A DNA stretch of 64,000 bases from Ascidiaceihabitans sp047624005 (GTDB lineage: Bacteria > Pseudomonadota > Alphaproteobacteria > Rhodobacterales > Rhodobacteraceae). The notes under the pieces are model-generated. The model saw nothing but the letters and a program-made list of their open reading frames with translations. It had not been told where the DNA came from and ran no database searches. This document shows, piece by piece, positions 27,146-36,265 of this stretch. Location: the NCBI GenBank assembly GCA_047624005.1, contig JBLHPE010000007.1, positions 9,760 to 73,759 on the forward strand. Reading direction: 5' to 3'. The position numbers and the translations under genes are program-made. The first letter of the stretch is position 1. The number at the start of each line of letters is the position of its first letter.

Positions 27146-28303
27146 ATGCAAGACATAACCCGCATCCAATCCCCCCGCGTCATCCGCATCGGCGGCGGCG
27201 TCGCATCCGAGGCAGGCGAAGTCCTCCACCAACTTGGCCTCAGCAAACCTTTGATTGTGACAGACACCAACCTGATCAAAATCGGACACGTCAAAACCCT
27301 GACGAACATCCTCAAAACCGCAAACATTCAGGCACACATCTTCGACGGCGTGATAGAGGACCCAACTGACGCTTGCGTCGACGACGGCATCACGGCCCTA
27401 AACGCAGGCGACTACGATTGCATTATCGGCTTTGGCGGCGGCAGCCCGATGGACACGGCCAAAGCGATCTCGTTCATGGCAGTAAACCCAGGCCACGTGC
27501 GCGATTACAAAGCACCCAAGCAAATCGACAAATGTGGACTGCCTATTATCCTGATCCCAACCACTGGGGGCACCGGATCAGAGTTAACGCGCTGGTGCGT
27601 GATCACCGACACCAAACAGCCCGAAAAATACAACCTCTCTGGCCTTGCCTGCGTCGCAACAGCCGCCCTCATCGACTGGACCTTCACGACAACCAAACCT
27701 GCACGGATCACCGCGGACACCGCCGTCGACAGTCTGACTCACGCGATCGAGGCGTATGTCAGCAAACGGGCACACCCGTACACCGACGCCTTCGCGCTCT
27801 CCGCTATGCCATTGATCGCAGACAACGTCCGCACGGCCTACGCCGATCCTGAAAACGGCCCCGCGCGCGAGGCATTGATGCTAGCCGCGTCCCAAGCAGG
27901 CATGGCATTCTCAAACGCCTCCGTCGCTTTGGTCCATGGGATGAGCCGCCCGATAGGTGCGCATTTTCACGTCGCCCACGGACTATCCAACGCGATGTTG
28001 TTGCCCGCGATCACCGCATTTTCCATCTCCGCCGCGCCAGAACGTTATGCACAGGTCGCACGCGTCACGAACTGGGCAACTGACAGTGACACAGACGAAA
28101 TCGCCTGCGCAAAACTTGTCGATGGGTTGAAACAATTGAACGCAGACCTCGAAGTACCCTCACCCACCAAACTTGGACACGCAAAAGATGACAAAATGTT
28201 TGCACTCATGGCATCCCAAGCGCTTGCATCAGGATCACCACAAAACAATCCACGTGTGCCAACAGCGAACGAAATCATCAGCCTTTATCGTGAGATTTGG
28301 TAG
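27146..28303 (+). CDS. iron-containing alcohol dehydrogenase
   Basis: Group III Fe-ADH of 385 residues, oxidising an unidentified alcohol or reducing an aldehyde with NAD(P). The nucleotide-binding FGGGSPMDTAKA is near residues 95-106, followed by PTTGGTGSELT. Metal ligands are expected in DSLTHAIEAY and the HGMSRPIGAHFHVAHG stretch, which supplies several His residues. The start at 27146 is preceded by AAAGAGG. It lies divergent to the SPW gene, and the shared spacer carries the direct repeat, so both may answer to one regulator. Confidence 0.88.
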   Translation: MQDITRIQSPRVIRIGGGVASEAGEVLHQLGLSKPLIVTDTNLIKIGHVKTLTNILKTANIQAHIFDGVIEDPTDACVDDGITALNAGDYDCIIGFGGGSPMDTAKAISFMAVNPGHVRDYKAPKQIDKCGLPIILIPTTGGTGSELTRWCVITDTKQPEKYNLSGLACVATAALIDWTFTTTKPARITADTAVDSLTHAIEAYVSKRAHPYTDAFALSAMPLIADNVRTAYADPENGPAREALMLAASQAGMAFSNASVALVHGMSRPIGAHFHVAHGLSNAMLLPAITAFSISAAPERYAQVARVTNWATDSDTDEIACAKLVDGLKQLNADLEVPSPTKLGHAKDDKMFALMASQALASGSPQNNPRVPTANEIISLYREIW

Positions 28304-28325
28304 GGTAGGGCCACAAATGCCGGAA

Positions 28326-29327
28326 TTAGTCTTCGCTGGGTGCGAACGCACGCAGCAACTCAATCATATCGCGGGACTGAAATGCAGTGGTGTGATTGCT
28401 TGACCAAATATCAGCGGCGAATGTGGCAGACATCAACGTTGCATCGCTGGCATCCAACCTATCCGCATCACCAATAGCGCCCAAACGAACGTTACTACCG
28501 CTCAGAATACCCGACAGCTGCAACAGCCGGTCATTCTCTGATGCGATCACAAAAAACGGTTGCGGCAACCCGCCCATATCAATCGCCTGCTGCTCGAACA
28601 GCTCGACATCAATGTCAGGAGAAACCAACGCAGTGCTGCGCAGTTTAGACCATTGCGCCCCATTATTGCGGATCGCGCGTTGGCGCAGGACCTCAACAAC
28701 CAACTGACTACCGATCGAATGCCCAACAATGCTAAAGCTCTCAATATTCGAGGCTTGTAATTGATCCAGCAATGTCTCCAACGCAGAGCGCGAAAACATG
28801 ATGGAATCGCGATCATGTAGATAGGCGAAATTCTCGCCAGCCGACGGCCAGCTGAACATGACAGGAATGTCTTTCCGCTTATAATCATGCAGCAACTGCG
28901 CGTTCATATAAAGCGCCTCAGCGAATGAATTATTGAAGCCGTGCACATAGACAATCGCATTGCGCTCGCCCTTGGCGCGTTTGGAAATTTGCTTGTCTAA
29001 CATTTGGTCAAAACCACGCGGGTCGACAGTTGTCGCTGCAGCAACAATGCCGAAATTGGTTTGCGGGTCTGGCGATTTGTCTGGGTACTCGACCACCCCC
29101 AACCGGTGGCCCGATGGGACGGAAACGCAGATCTCGCCGAACGACAAAGCGTTACTGCGTACGTTTCCATAAAGTTGATTATTGGGCACCCTATTGGTCG
29201 CAAACAATATGTCATGAAGCGTCGCGTCTTTAGTCACTGGTACAACAACCGCCTCGCCATGCGCCACGCACCCAGCCAATGCCAACGTCATCAATAATTT
29301 CACAAGGGTTTTCAAAAGGACGTCCAA
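28326..29327 (-). CDS. DUF900-type alpha/beta hydrolase lipoprotein
   Basis: Predicted lipoprotein of 333 residues: short hydrophobic signal with lipobox Leu-Ala-Gly-Cys20. The hydrolase has IVYVHGFNNSFAEA, VMFSWPSAGE and the nucleophile elbow SIVGHSIGSQ (Ser near 200), the set seen in COG4782 esterase-like proteins. It would sit in the envelope; substrate unknown. Start appears to be TTG at 29327, because the first ATG (29291) would leave only seven residues before the lipobox Cys. No strong ribosome binding site is visible. Convergent with the alcohol dehydrogenase gene, 22 bases apart. Confidence 0.75.
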   Translation of the reverse strand: MDVLLKTLVKLLMTLALAGCVAHGEAVVVPVTKDATLHDILFATNRVPNNQLYGNVRSNALSFGEICVSVPSGHRLGVVEYPDKSPDPQTNFGIVAAATTVDPRGFDQMLDKQISKRAKGERNAIVYVHGFNNSFAEALYMNAQLLHDYKRKDIPVMFSWPSAGENFAYLHDRDSIMFSRSALETLLDQLQASNIESFSIVGHSIGSQLVVEVLRQRAIRNNGAQWSKLRSTALVSPDIDVELFEQQAIDMGGLPQPFFVIASENDRLLQLSGILSGSNVRLGAIGDADRLDASDATLMSATFAADIWSSNHTTAFQSRDMIELLRAFAPSED

Positions 29328-29416
29328 CTTTAAGGGCCGACAGGTCGACCGAACCGGTAATTAAATTCGAACGCCGTGACCAAACATGTAAACGTCCGAT
29401 CACTGCATGGATCGTT

Positions 29417-29719
29417 TTATTTACTCGGGCGTTTAGGTCTGAATTTCTTAAGCATCTTGCCCACTGCAGCTTTATCAATGCTGCCATTTTCGGCTTGTAG
29501 GCACGAGGTAAGGCTTGCTTCGTTAATACATTCTGGCGGGCCGTTTTTAGGGGCCGGCATACAGGCCTTAAGCGCGGCTTCGGAAACACCAATGCTTGCG
29601 GCCATCTTGCCAAATTCTGGTTTTGGTGGACGTTCTTTTTGTTGCGCTGTTGCCGTCACTGGCATGAAAAAAGCTGTTGCTGCGCTTAGCCCCAAAAGTG
29701 TGGTTCTTATTGTTGTCAT
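29417..29719 (-). CDS. small secreted protein of unknown function
   Basis: Protein of 100 residues with a cleavable signal peptide (hydrophobic core to about residue 22, then TATAQQ). The mature part is basic with four Cys (KACMPAP, PPECINEA, LTSCLQAE region), which could form disulfides in the periplasm. AAAGGG lies about eight bases before the ATG. I do not recognise the family. The tail KKFRPKRPSK is strongly basic. Confidence 0.6.
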   Translation of the reverse strand: MTTIRTTLLGLSAATAFFMPVTATAQQKERPPKPEFGKMAASIGVSEAALKACMPAPKNGPPECINEASLTSCLQAENGSIDKAAVGKMLKKFRPKRPSK

Positions 29720-30136
29720 TGAATGGGCCCTTTCTTAGTCCATTTTTGTTATGTGCTCTTTTAGAACGGCAGAGCTGCTCGGTTCCGTCGGCCCAATTTT
29801 AGAAAAATGTGAAAGGTTGCGAAAAAACGCCGTTGATGGTGAAAAAATGCCTGCGTTAACTATATTTCGGGCCACGTTTTTGAAAATTGGCAAAAATGTA
29901 CAATTTGCACCCCCAATTTGTACATTTCGGCATAACTCGACCAAATTCAGCAAGATTTGCACTCGCCCAAATGTACAATTCGCATCGTAAATTGTACATT
30001 TTACGCAACAAAGTCTGCACAATTCCGCCTCAAAACTCAAACAACACCACCAATAACAATGCGCACGCCCCCCTTGCCAGCGCCCCGTCCAACCCGTTAC
30101 CCACGGTTCCAAGCACCCGCGAAAGGCCCACATCCC
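29720..30136. other. 417-bp intergenic region upstream of murJ
   Basis: AT-rich spacer between the small secreted protein gene and murJ. It holds the four TGTACA sites listed separately, and no convincing gene. A minus-strand open frame of 132 codons spanning it is Cys/Trp-rich, without a ribosome binding site, and probably not coding. Confidence 0.6.
29894..30001. promoter_or_regulatory. array of four TGTACA palindromic sites
   Basis: TGTACA occurs at 29897-29902, 29919-29924, 29972-29977 and 29993-29998. Sites pair 22 and 21 bases apart, and the pairs are offset by about 75 bases. Each pair is an inverted repeat; the second has perfect 12-base arms (AAATGTACAATT / AATTGTACATTT) around a 9-base loop. 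The layout suggests a dimeric regulator with two binding positions controlling murJ or the divergent small gene. Stem-loops in RNA are an alternative. Confidence 0.6.
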
Positions 30137-31678
30137 GTGAAACCCATCAAAATGATGTCCGGCTTTTTAACTGTTGGATTCTGGACACTTATGTCCCGCA
30201 TCCTTGGCTTCGTGCGTGAAATCCTACTGCTGTCCCTCATCGGCCCCGGCCCCATCATGGACGCTTTTGTCGCCGCCTTCCGCCTGCCCAATATGTTCCG
30301 CCGCTTTTTCGCCGAAGGTGCGTTTAACGCCGCCTTCGTTCCGATGTTCTCAAAAAAGCTGGAAGGTGATGATAATCCACACAAATTTGCGACCGACGCG
30401 CTGGCTGGGCTGTCCCTTGTCGTCCTGATTGTGATCGGTTTGGCGATGGTGTTTATGCCCGCATTGGTCTGGCTCACAGCAGGTGGATTTGCCGAGGACG
30501 CCCGTTTTGATATGACCGTAGGCTTTGGCCGCGTTGTGTTTCCCTACATCTTGTTTATGTCCCTTTCTGCGTTATTCTCCGGCATCTTAAACTCTACCGG
30601 CCGCTTTGCTGCGGCCGCAGCGGCACCCGTTTTACTTAACATTTTCATGATCATAGCGATGGTCAGCGCCAATTATTTGGGTGCCGATGTGATCTCTTGG
30701 ATCATCTGGGTTGTTCCACTCGCAGGTATCGCCCAACTCGCCCTGACATGGGTCGCCGCCAGTCGTGCCGGCTTCGCATTGAAACCGGCACGCCCGCGTT
30801 GGACCCCCGATATGCGCAAGATGATCGTGGTCGCTGTTCCCGCCGCGCTTGCCTCTGGTGTGATGCAGATAAATCTGGTCGTCGGCCAGTTCGCCGCCAG
30901 CCAATTCGACAGCGCTGTCAGTTGGCTTTTTGCAGCAGATCGCCTGTATCAACTGCCTCTCGGCGTGGTCGGAATTGCAGTGGGCATCGTGTTGCTTCCC
31001 GACTTGTCCCGTCGCCTTCAGGCAGGCGATGAAATTGGGGCCAAGACGGCATTTTCACGGGCTGCTGAAATTTCACTAGCCTTAACGATACCAGCCTCTA
31101 TCGCATTGATTATAATACCATTCCCACTTGTTTCCGTCTTATTTGAACGTGGCGCAACGGGCCCAGATGATGCGGCAGCAATCGCTGTGGCTGTCAGCAT
31201 TTATGGACTTGGATTGCCCGCATTTGTCATCCAGAAATTCCTACAGCCGCTCTATTTTGCACGCGAAGACACACGAAGCCCGTTCCGTTTTGCACTGGTT
31301 GCGATGGTCATCAACGCAGCCCTCGCAATTGGTTTATCTCCAGTCATTGGCTGGATTGCACCCGCTATTGCAGCAACAGTTGCAGGCTGGGCGATGGTCG
31401 CCTTGCTGATGATTGGCGCGCGTCGCATGGGTGATGTCGCACGTTTTGATGCCCACTTGCGCAAACGTATTTGGCGCATCGTTGCGGCCTCGGCAGTGAT
31501 GGGCGGATGTCTGTGGGCAGGCAACATCGCGCTGTCCCCCGCATTGGGGATGCCCGGCATACGCTATGTTGCTCTTATCATTTTGATAACAATAGGTATT
31601 GTCACCTATTTCGTTTCTGGAAACCTTCTAGGTGCATTCAAAATATCCGAATTCAAAAAGGCTATTCAGCGCGGTTAA
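30137..31678 (+). CDS. murJ: lipid II flippase MurJ
   Basis: MOP-superfamily membrane protein of 513 residues with about 14 hydrophobic segments, translocating lipid II across the inner membrane. Recognisable by MMSGFLTVGFWTLMSRILGF, then RLPNMFRRFFAEGAFNAAF and FVPMFSKKLEG in the first 90 residues. The start is GTG at 30137 (Val-Lys-Pro-Ile), with GAAAGG about ten bases upstream; the open frame extends further 5' but through the TGTACA region and is not family-like. Ends one base before the convergent rhomboid gene. Confidence 0.95.
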   Translation: MKPIKMMSGFLTVGFWTLMSRILGFVREILLLSLIGPGPIMDAFVAAFRLPNMFRRFFAEGAFNAAFVPMFSKKLEGDDNPHKFATDALAGLSLVVLIVIGLAMVFMPALVWLTAGGFAEDARFDMTVGFGRVVFPYILFMSLSALFSGILNSTGRFAAAAAAPVLLNIFMIIAMVSANYLGADVISWIIWVVPLAGIAQLALTWVAASRAGFALKPARPRWTPDMRKMIVVAVPAALASGVMQINLVVGQFAASQFDSAVSWLFAADRLYQLPLGVVGIAVGIVLLPDLSRRLQAGDEIGAKTAFSRAAEISLALTIPASIALIIIPFPLVSVLFERGATGPDDAAAIAVAVSIYGLGLPAFVIQKFLQPLYFAREDTRSPFRFALVAMVINAALAIGLSPVIGWIAPAIAATVAGWAMVALLMIGARRMGDVARFDAHLRKRIWRIVAASAVMGGCLWAGNIALSPALGMPGIRYVALIILITIGIVTYFVSGNLLGAFKISEFKKAIQRG

Positions 31679-32362
31679 TCAATCGCGTTGAACCAGCCTA
31701 CGTATCCGCGCAAGGCCACCCGGCATCACGACAACGGACAGTCCGAAGCCACAGAAAAACCCTGCGAGTTCAGCGATCCAGTCCTGCCCTGTGACAAAGA
31801 AGATACCGAATACCAATTGAATGCCCATCAAGAACCCGATCAGCCGGAACGCAGAAAGCTGCTGCGTGCCCTGCCCCGCCAACCTTTGCCACAACAGGAA
31901 TGTGTAGGCACCAATCAATCCATAGACGCTTGGATATGCACCGATCAACCACGCCTGATCTGTGATCAATCCAAAGATCACGATCCCGAATACACCACTG
32001 AAAACAAACAATATTACAACGGCTAATTGCCCCATGACCTCGCCCACCAACTTACCCATCGCTAGCAAAATCACACACGAGAATATCGCTGAGGTAAAGC
32101 TGCCATGCAGGAACATGTAGCTGAACGTGCGGATGAAATACTCAAACGGCATTTGCCCGTTGTTGATCATCCAATCGAATGCGACGCCTGAAAAACCGTA
32201 ATCGCTGATCGCTGTCAGCCGCCAGCCGACAGCCCGCGCACCGCCCAATAAGCCCTGTTCACCCATGGTAAACGCCAACTCAATCCCCATAAGAACAAGA
32301 CAAATCGCCCAAACCACTGGTGGCATTGGGTTGAAAGGTGGGGCGTTAGGATCTTGGTACAT
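31679..32362 (-). CDS. rhomboid-family membrane protein lacking the catalytic dyad
   Basis: Polytopic protein of 227 residues with rhomboid topology (about six membrane segments) and an FLHGSF segment in the second. Where active rhomboids have G-A-S-G-x-x-F-G, this has G141-A-Y-P-S-V-Y-G148, so the nucleophile position is Tyr143. Where they have A-H-L-x-G, this has A197-E-L-A-G201, so the catalytic His is Glu198. It is therefore probably a pseudoprotease. The ATG at 32362 is preferred; upstream frame overlaps trpS leader DNA. Convergent with murJ, divergent from trpS. Confidence 0.8.
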   Translation of the reverse strand: MYQDPNAPPFNPMPPVVWAICLVLMGIELAFTMGEQGLLGGARAVGWRLTAISDYGFSGVAFDWMINNGQMPFEYFIRTFSYMFLHGSFTSAIFSCVILLAMGKLVGEVMGQLAVVILFVFSGVFGIVIFGLITDQAWLIGAYPSVYGLIGAYTFLLWQRLAGQGTQQLSAFRLIGFLMGIQLVFGIFFVTGQDWIAELAGFFCGFGLSVVVMPGGLARIRRLVQRD

Positions 32363-32465
32363 GCGTCGGCTCTCCGGTCTAGTCAAATCAGAGCGCCTGT
32401 TGACGTCTCTTGGCCCCGTGGGTAAGCCAGAAACGCAGATTTGCCCAGCGCCTAAGGACACTAAG

Positions 32466-33491
32466 ATGACTGAAACCACATTCACACCCCGCGTCTTTTC
32501 CGGCATCCAGCCATCCGGCGGCTTGCACCTTGGCAACTACCTTGGTGCCATCAAACGCTTTGTCACGATGCAAGATGAAGTTGCGGAGTCAGTCTATTGC
32601 ATGGTTGATCTTCATGCGATCACCGTCTGGCAGGACCCAAAAGCCTTGCAACATAGCACGCGCGAGTTGGCCGCTGGCTTTATCGCGTCTGGGATCAGCC
32701 CTGAGAAATCCATCCTGATCAACCAAAGCCAAGTGCCCGAGCATGCCCAACTGGGCTGGATCTTCAACTGTGTCGCCCGCATGGGCTGGATGCAACGCAT
32801 GACCCAATTCAAGGACAAGGCAGGCAAGAACTCTCAAGCGGCCTCACTGGGCTTGTTTGCCTACCCTGCGCTGATGGCAGCCGATATCCTAGTGTACCAC
32901 GCAACACACGTGCCTGTGGGTGAAGATCAGAAGCAGCATCTGGAACTGACGCGCGACATCGCTGCGAAGTTTAACCATGACTACGGTGTCGATTTCTTCC
33001 CGATGACAGAACCTGTAATTGAAGGCGCAGCGACCCGCGTTATGTCCTTGCGTGATGGGACCAAGAAGATGTCGAAGTCTGATCCGTCAGATGCCAGCCG
33101 CATCAACATGACTGATGACGCAGACTCGATTGCCAAAAAGATCCGCAAAGCTAAATCGGATGCAGATGCGTTACCGTCCGAAGCAAAAGGCTTGGAGGAT
33201 CGTCCAGATGCCCGCAACTTGATCAATATCTATGCTGCCCTTGCGGATATGACTGTCGATCAGGTTCTAGCTGATGTTGGCGGCAAACAATTCGGTGAAT
33301 TCAAGCCGATGTTAAGCGATCTGGCTGTGGCTAAACTGTCGCCTATTTCCACTGAAATGGCCCGTCTGATGAGTGACCCTGCAGAGATTGATCGTGTCTT
33401 GGCGAAAGGTGCGTTGCAGGCCCGAGAGATCACTGCGCCGATCTTGCAGAAAACCTACGACATTGTTGGCATGGTGCGCCCAGCCATTTGA
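32466..33491 (+). CDS. trpS: tryptophan--tRNA ligase
   Basis: Class I aminoacyl-tRNA synthetase of 341 residues. The HIGH-like motif is in GGLHLGNYLGA (about residues 18-28), and the KMSKS loop is exact (KKMSKSDPS, near residue 200). VGEDQKQHLELTRDIA is also typical. The start is the ATG at 32466 (MTETTFTPRVFSG); the longer frame runs into the divergent rhomboid gene. No T-box is expected in this lineage and none is seen. Confidence 0.97.
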   Translation: MTETTFTPRVFSGIQPSGGLHLGNYLGAIKRFVTMQDEVAESVYCMVDLHAITVWQDPKALQHSTRELAAGFIASGISPEKSILINQSQVPEHAQLGWIFNCVARMGWMQRMTQFKDKAGKNSQAASLGLFAYPALMAADILVYHATHVPVGEDQKQHLELTRDIAAKFNHDYGVDFFPMTEPVIEGAATRVMSLRDGTKKMSKSDPSDASRINMTDDADSIAKKIRKAKSDADALPSEAKGLEDRPDARNLINIYAALADMTVDQVLADVGGKQFGEFKPMLSDLAVAKLSPISTEMARLMSDPAEIDRVLAKGALQAREITAPILQKTYDIVGMVRPAI

Positions 33492-33498
33492 CCCAGTA

Positions 33499-33518
33499 GT
33501 CCAGCCTTGATGCTGGAC
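33499..33518 (+). terminator. hairpin after trpS
   Basis: Perfect 7-bp stem GTCCAGC (33499-33505) / GCTGGAC (33512-33518) with a 6-base loop, eight bases after the trpS stop. No T run follows directly, so it could be a weak terminator or a 3'-end stabiliser. Confidence 0.35.
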
Positions 33519-33568
33519 AATCTGTCGCCTCTAGGTCACCCTTTTGTCTGAATTGGACGGAGGGTGAC

Positions 33569-34675
33569 ATGACAACTGGCTTCTTTTGGGACGAACGCAC
33601 CTTTTGGCACGCTGGTGGCAATTATGCGTTTACTTTACCGTTGGGTGGATTGGTTCAACCCTTGGCCGCTGGCGGCTTGCCCGAAAGCCCAGAAACCAAA
33701 CGTCGTCTTAAAAATCTGATGGATGTGACTGGTTTAACACGCGAATTGGACGTGCGTTCCGCGCCTGAAGCAACCCAGCAGGAACTGTTGCGCGTTCATC
33801 CAGAAAGTTATTTGAATACCTTTAAAGGACTGTCAGACAACGGCGGTGGTGAGCTTGGCGCGAATGCCCCGTTCGCCAAAGGTGGTTACGAAATTGCGGC
33901 CCTTTCAGCGGGGCTTTGCAGCGCAGCAGTTAATGCCGTTCTGACTGGCCAATTGGACAACGCCTATTCCCTTTCCCGCCCGCCAGGTCACCACTGCTTG
34001 CCCGACGATCCCAACGGGTTTTGCCTGATGGCGAACATCGCCATCGCCATCGAAACTGCCAAAGCTAAAGGCTTAGCTGGCCGCGTCGCCGTGCTGGATT
34101 GGGATGTGCACCATGGGAACGGTACCGAAGCCATCTTTTACGATCGCGACGATGTCCTAACCATTAGCTTCCACCAAGAAGGAAATTATCCCCTGAATAC
34201 TGGCGATGTGGCTGATCGTGGTCGAAGCGCAGGCCTTGGACATAACATCAATTTACCATTGCCCGCAGGCGCAGGCCACACCGCATATCTGCATGCGATT
34301 GACCGCGTGGCGAAACCGGCCATCGAGGCGTTCAACCCTGATATCATTATCATTGCTTGTGGGTTTGATGCAGCCGTTATTGACCCGTTATCTAGTATGC
34401 TGGCAACTGCAGACACCTTCCGCCAGATGACGGCAAAGATCAAAGCGCTCGCTGCAGAAATTTGCGACGGCAAATTGGTGTTGGTTCACGAGGGCGGATA
34501 TTCAGAAGTCTATGTACCGTTCTGTGGTCATGCTACAATAGAAGCATTGTCAGGCAGCTTAACGGTCGCACCTGATCCCTTCGCAAAAGCCTTTAAGGCT
34601 CGCCAGCCAAATCCCCGCTTTGATGCATTCCTGATTTCAGAAATTGATCGAATGGCCGAGATGCTAGATCTTTGA
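33569..34675 (+). CDS. histone-deacetylase-like (class II) amidohydrolase
   Basis: Zinc amidohydrolase of 368 residues. Family motifs: SRPPGHHC (catalytic His pair), VLDWDVHHGNGT (Asp and His zinc ligands), IACGFDAAVIDPL (third ligand Asp) and HEGGYSE (catalytic Tyr). Bacterial members remove acetyl groups from polyamines, proteins or small molecules; acetylpolyamine amidohydrolase activity is one possibility. Start supported by GGAGGGTGAC six bases upstream. No operon partner with an obvious related role. Confidence 0.87.
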   Translation: MTTGFFWDERTFWHAGGNYAFTLPLGGLVQPLAAGGLPESPETKRRLKNLMDVTGLTRELDVRSAPEATQQELLRVHPESYLNTFKGLSDNGGGELGANAPFAKGGYEIAALSAGLCSAAVNAVLTGQLDNAYSLSRPPGHHCLPDDPNGFCLMANIAIAIETAKAKGLAGRVAVLDWDVHHGNGTEAIFYDRDDVLTISFHQEGNYPLNTGDVADRGRSAGLGHNINLPLPAGAGHTAYLHAIDRVAKPAIEAFNPDIIIIACGFDAAVIDPLSSMLATADTFRQMTAKIKALAAEICDGKLVLVHEGGYSEVYVPFCGHATIEALSGSLTVAPDPFAKAFKARQPNPRFDAFLISEIDRMAEMLDL

Positions 34676-34741
34676 TCTTTCCACCCTTGAAAGCGGTCCT
34701 GCGCGGCCAAACATGCTACTTAAGTTAACAACAGGTCCAAT

Positions 34742-35320
34742 ATGCCAACTCCAAATCCTCAAGCACTTTCGTTTCTTCAAACCCGCCGATCTCGCCCCGC
34801 AAAGACTCTGTCGATGCCAGTTCCTGATCACACTGAATTGGCCCAATTATTGACGGCAGCAGCCCGCACTCCAGATCATGGCAAGCTTGAACCTTGGCGA
34901 TTTATTGTGATCGAAAAAGCTGCAATGCCCCGAATGGCGGCAATAGCCCAGACGCGCGGTATAACCTTGGAGTTGGATGAAGAGCAGATCAAAAAGGGTC
35001 GCGGTCAATTTGATCAAGGTCATTTGGCTGTGGCCGTTATTGAGGTTCAAAAATCTTCGCCAAAAATCCCTGCGTTGGAACAAACCTATTCCGTAGGTGC
35101 AGTGTGTTTGGCCCTGCTAAATGCAGCCCTTGCTGCAGGTTGGGGTGCCAATTGGTTGAGTGGTTGGCCAAGTCATGATCGTGGCTTCATGACCGACGCG
35201 TTGGGCTTGTCCGACAATGAACGCATTGCAGGCTTTATCCATATCGCCACAGAGACCACTGCACCACCCGATCGCCCACGCCCCGCTATTGAGGCCATAA
35301 CCACGTGGATTTCCGAATGA
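34742..35320 (+). CDS. nitroreductase family oxidoreductase
   Basis: FMN-dependent NAD(P)H oxidoreductase of 192 residues of the YdjA/RutE type. FLQTRRSRPAKTL and AARTPDHGKLEPWRFIV are the FMN-binding N-terminal signature; GWGANWLSGWPSHD and ERIAGFIHI continue the fold. Native substrate unknown; such enzymes reduce nitro compounds, quinones or enals. Its stop overlaps the next gene (ATGA), so they are probably co-translated. Confidence 0.88.
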   Translation: MPTPNPQALSFLQTRRSRPAKTLSMPVPDHTELAQLLTAAARTPDHGKLEPWRFIVIEKAAMPRMAAIAQTRGITLELDEEQIKKGRGQFDQGHLAVAVIEVQKSSPKIPALEQTYSVGAVCLALLNAALAAGWGANWLSGWPSHDRGFMTDALGLSDNERIAGFIHIATETTAPPDRPRPAIEAITTWISE

Positions 35321-36030
35321 TACTTTCCAGCTTCTTCGCCGCCCTTGGTCAAATGGGAGACCCACGGTTCCGCCGTGTCTTGGTATTAGGTATTATACTG
35401 ACGATCGCCCTTTTGGTTAGCATAACAACTGCATTCGTCTGGCTCATAAACTTCATCGCGGGTGGATCAGCCTTCGTCGACATCTTGGGTGAAGTACGCT
35501 GGTTAAAGGACTTGGTCAGTTGGGGATCATTCTTTTTGATCTCGTTCTTATCAATATTCTTAATGGTACCAGTCGCGTCAGCCATCACATCAATGTTTTT
35601 GGACGAGGTCGCACAGGCCGTTGAAGACAAACATTACCCTGATCTACCGAAAGTGAAACCAGTCCCTTTTGGAGATGCACTTAGAGACACGATTAACTTT
35701 CTAGGCGTCTTAATTGGGGCCAATATTCTTGCGCTGATCCTTTACGCGATCTTTTCTTTTGCCGCCCCGTTTATCTTTTGGGCGCTAAACGGATTCTTGT
35801 TGGGCCGTGAATATTTCACACTGGCCGCCATGCGTCGCGTCGGCAGGGACCAAGCTAAAGTACTGCGCAAACAGCACATCGGAACAATCTGGTTGGCCGG
35901 TATTTTGATGGCCATGCCTTTGTCGATCCCACTGCTGAATCTGTTCATCCCAATTTTAGGCGCTGCAACCTTTACTCATCTTTACCATCGTATCTCTGCG
36001 TATCGAGCTGAAAGAACTCCATCTCGCTAA
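35317..36030 (+). CDS. EI24/CysZ-like membrane protein
   Basis: Membrane protein of 237 residues with about four to six hydrophobic segments; FFAALGQMGDPRFRRVL and a central FLDEVAQAVEDKHYP stretch match the EI24 domain group. CysZ members permit sulfate entry, but no sulfur genes are nearby, so transport of sulfate is only a possibility. Begins within the nitroreductase stop. The 3' end overlaps the convergent DUF1467 gene by 59 bases. Confidence 0.75.
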   Translation: MILSSFFAALGQMGDPRFRRVLVLGIILTIALLVSITTAFVWLINFIAGGSAFVDILGEVRWLKDLVSWGSFFLISFLSIFLMVPVASAITSMFLDEVAQAVEDKHYPDLPKVKPVPFGDALRDTINFLGVLIGANILALILYAIFSFAAPFIFWALNGFLLGREYFTLAAMRRVGRDQAKVLRKQHIGTIWLAGILMAMPLSIPLLNLFIPILGAATFTHLYHRISAYRAERTPSR

Positions 36031-36262
36031 TTTTGACCCGCTCGGACAATATGATTGCAGATATTATCGCCCAGACAACCAACGAGATTGCTGTGGTGAT
36101 AATCGCTTTTTTTGGAAGGTTGTGAACTTCGGGCGATCCCGCATGGGTTCCGGGTTCGACGTGCCCCATGTCCCCTTGAGTTTTCACCTTAAAGGGCAGG
36201 ACAATCAGAAACGTCATCCACCAGATGACAGCCAATAAAACTAATGCGGAAGTAATACCCAT
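35972..36262 (-). CDS. DUF1467-family membrane protein
   Basis: Small protein of 96 residues with two membrane segments (about 3-23 and 53-71) and a polar linker containing HVEPGTHAGSPEVHNLPKKA. Members occur in alphaproteobacteria next to the epimerase gene, as here. Function unknown. It follows the epimerase by three bases and is likely co-transcribed. Overlap of its last 19 codons with the opposing gene is unusual but both frames look genuine. Confidence 0.75.
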   Translation of the reverse strand: MGITSALVLLAVIWWMTFLIVLPFKVKTQGDMGHVEPGTHAGSPEVHNLPKKAIITTAISLVVWAIISAIILSERVKISEMEFFQLDTQRYDGKDE

Positions 36263-36265
36263 ATC

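Noticed and set aside
29400..29425. short hairpin with T-rich tail on the plus strand
   Set aside because: It is oriented for a plus-strand gene, but none lies upstream; arms are only five bases.
29735..30133. 132-codon minus-strand frame rich in Cys and Trp
   Set aside because: It spans the TGTACA sites, has no ribosome binding site, and composition does not look coding.
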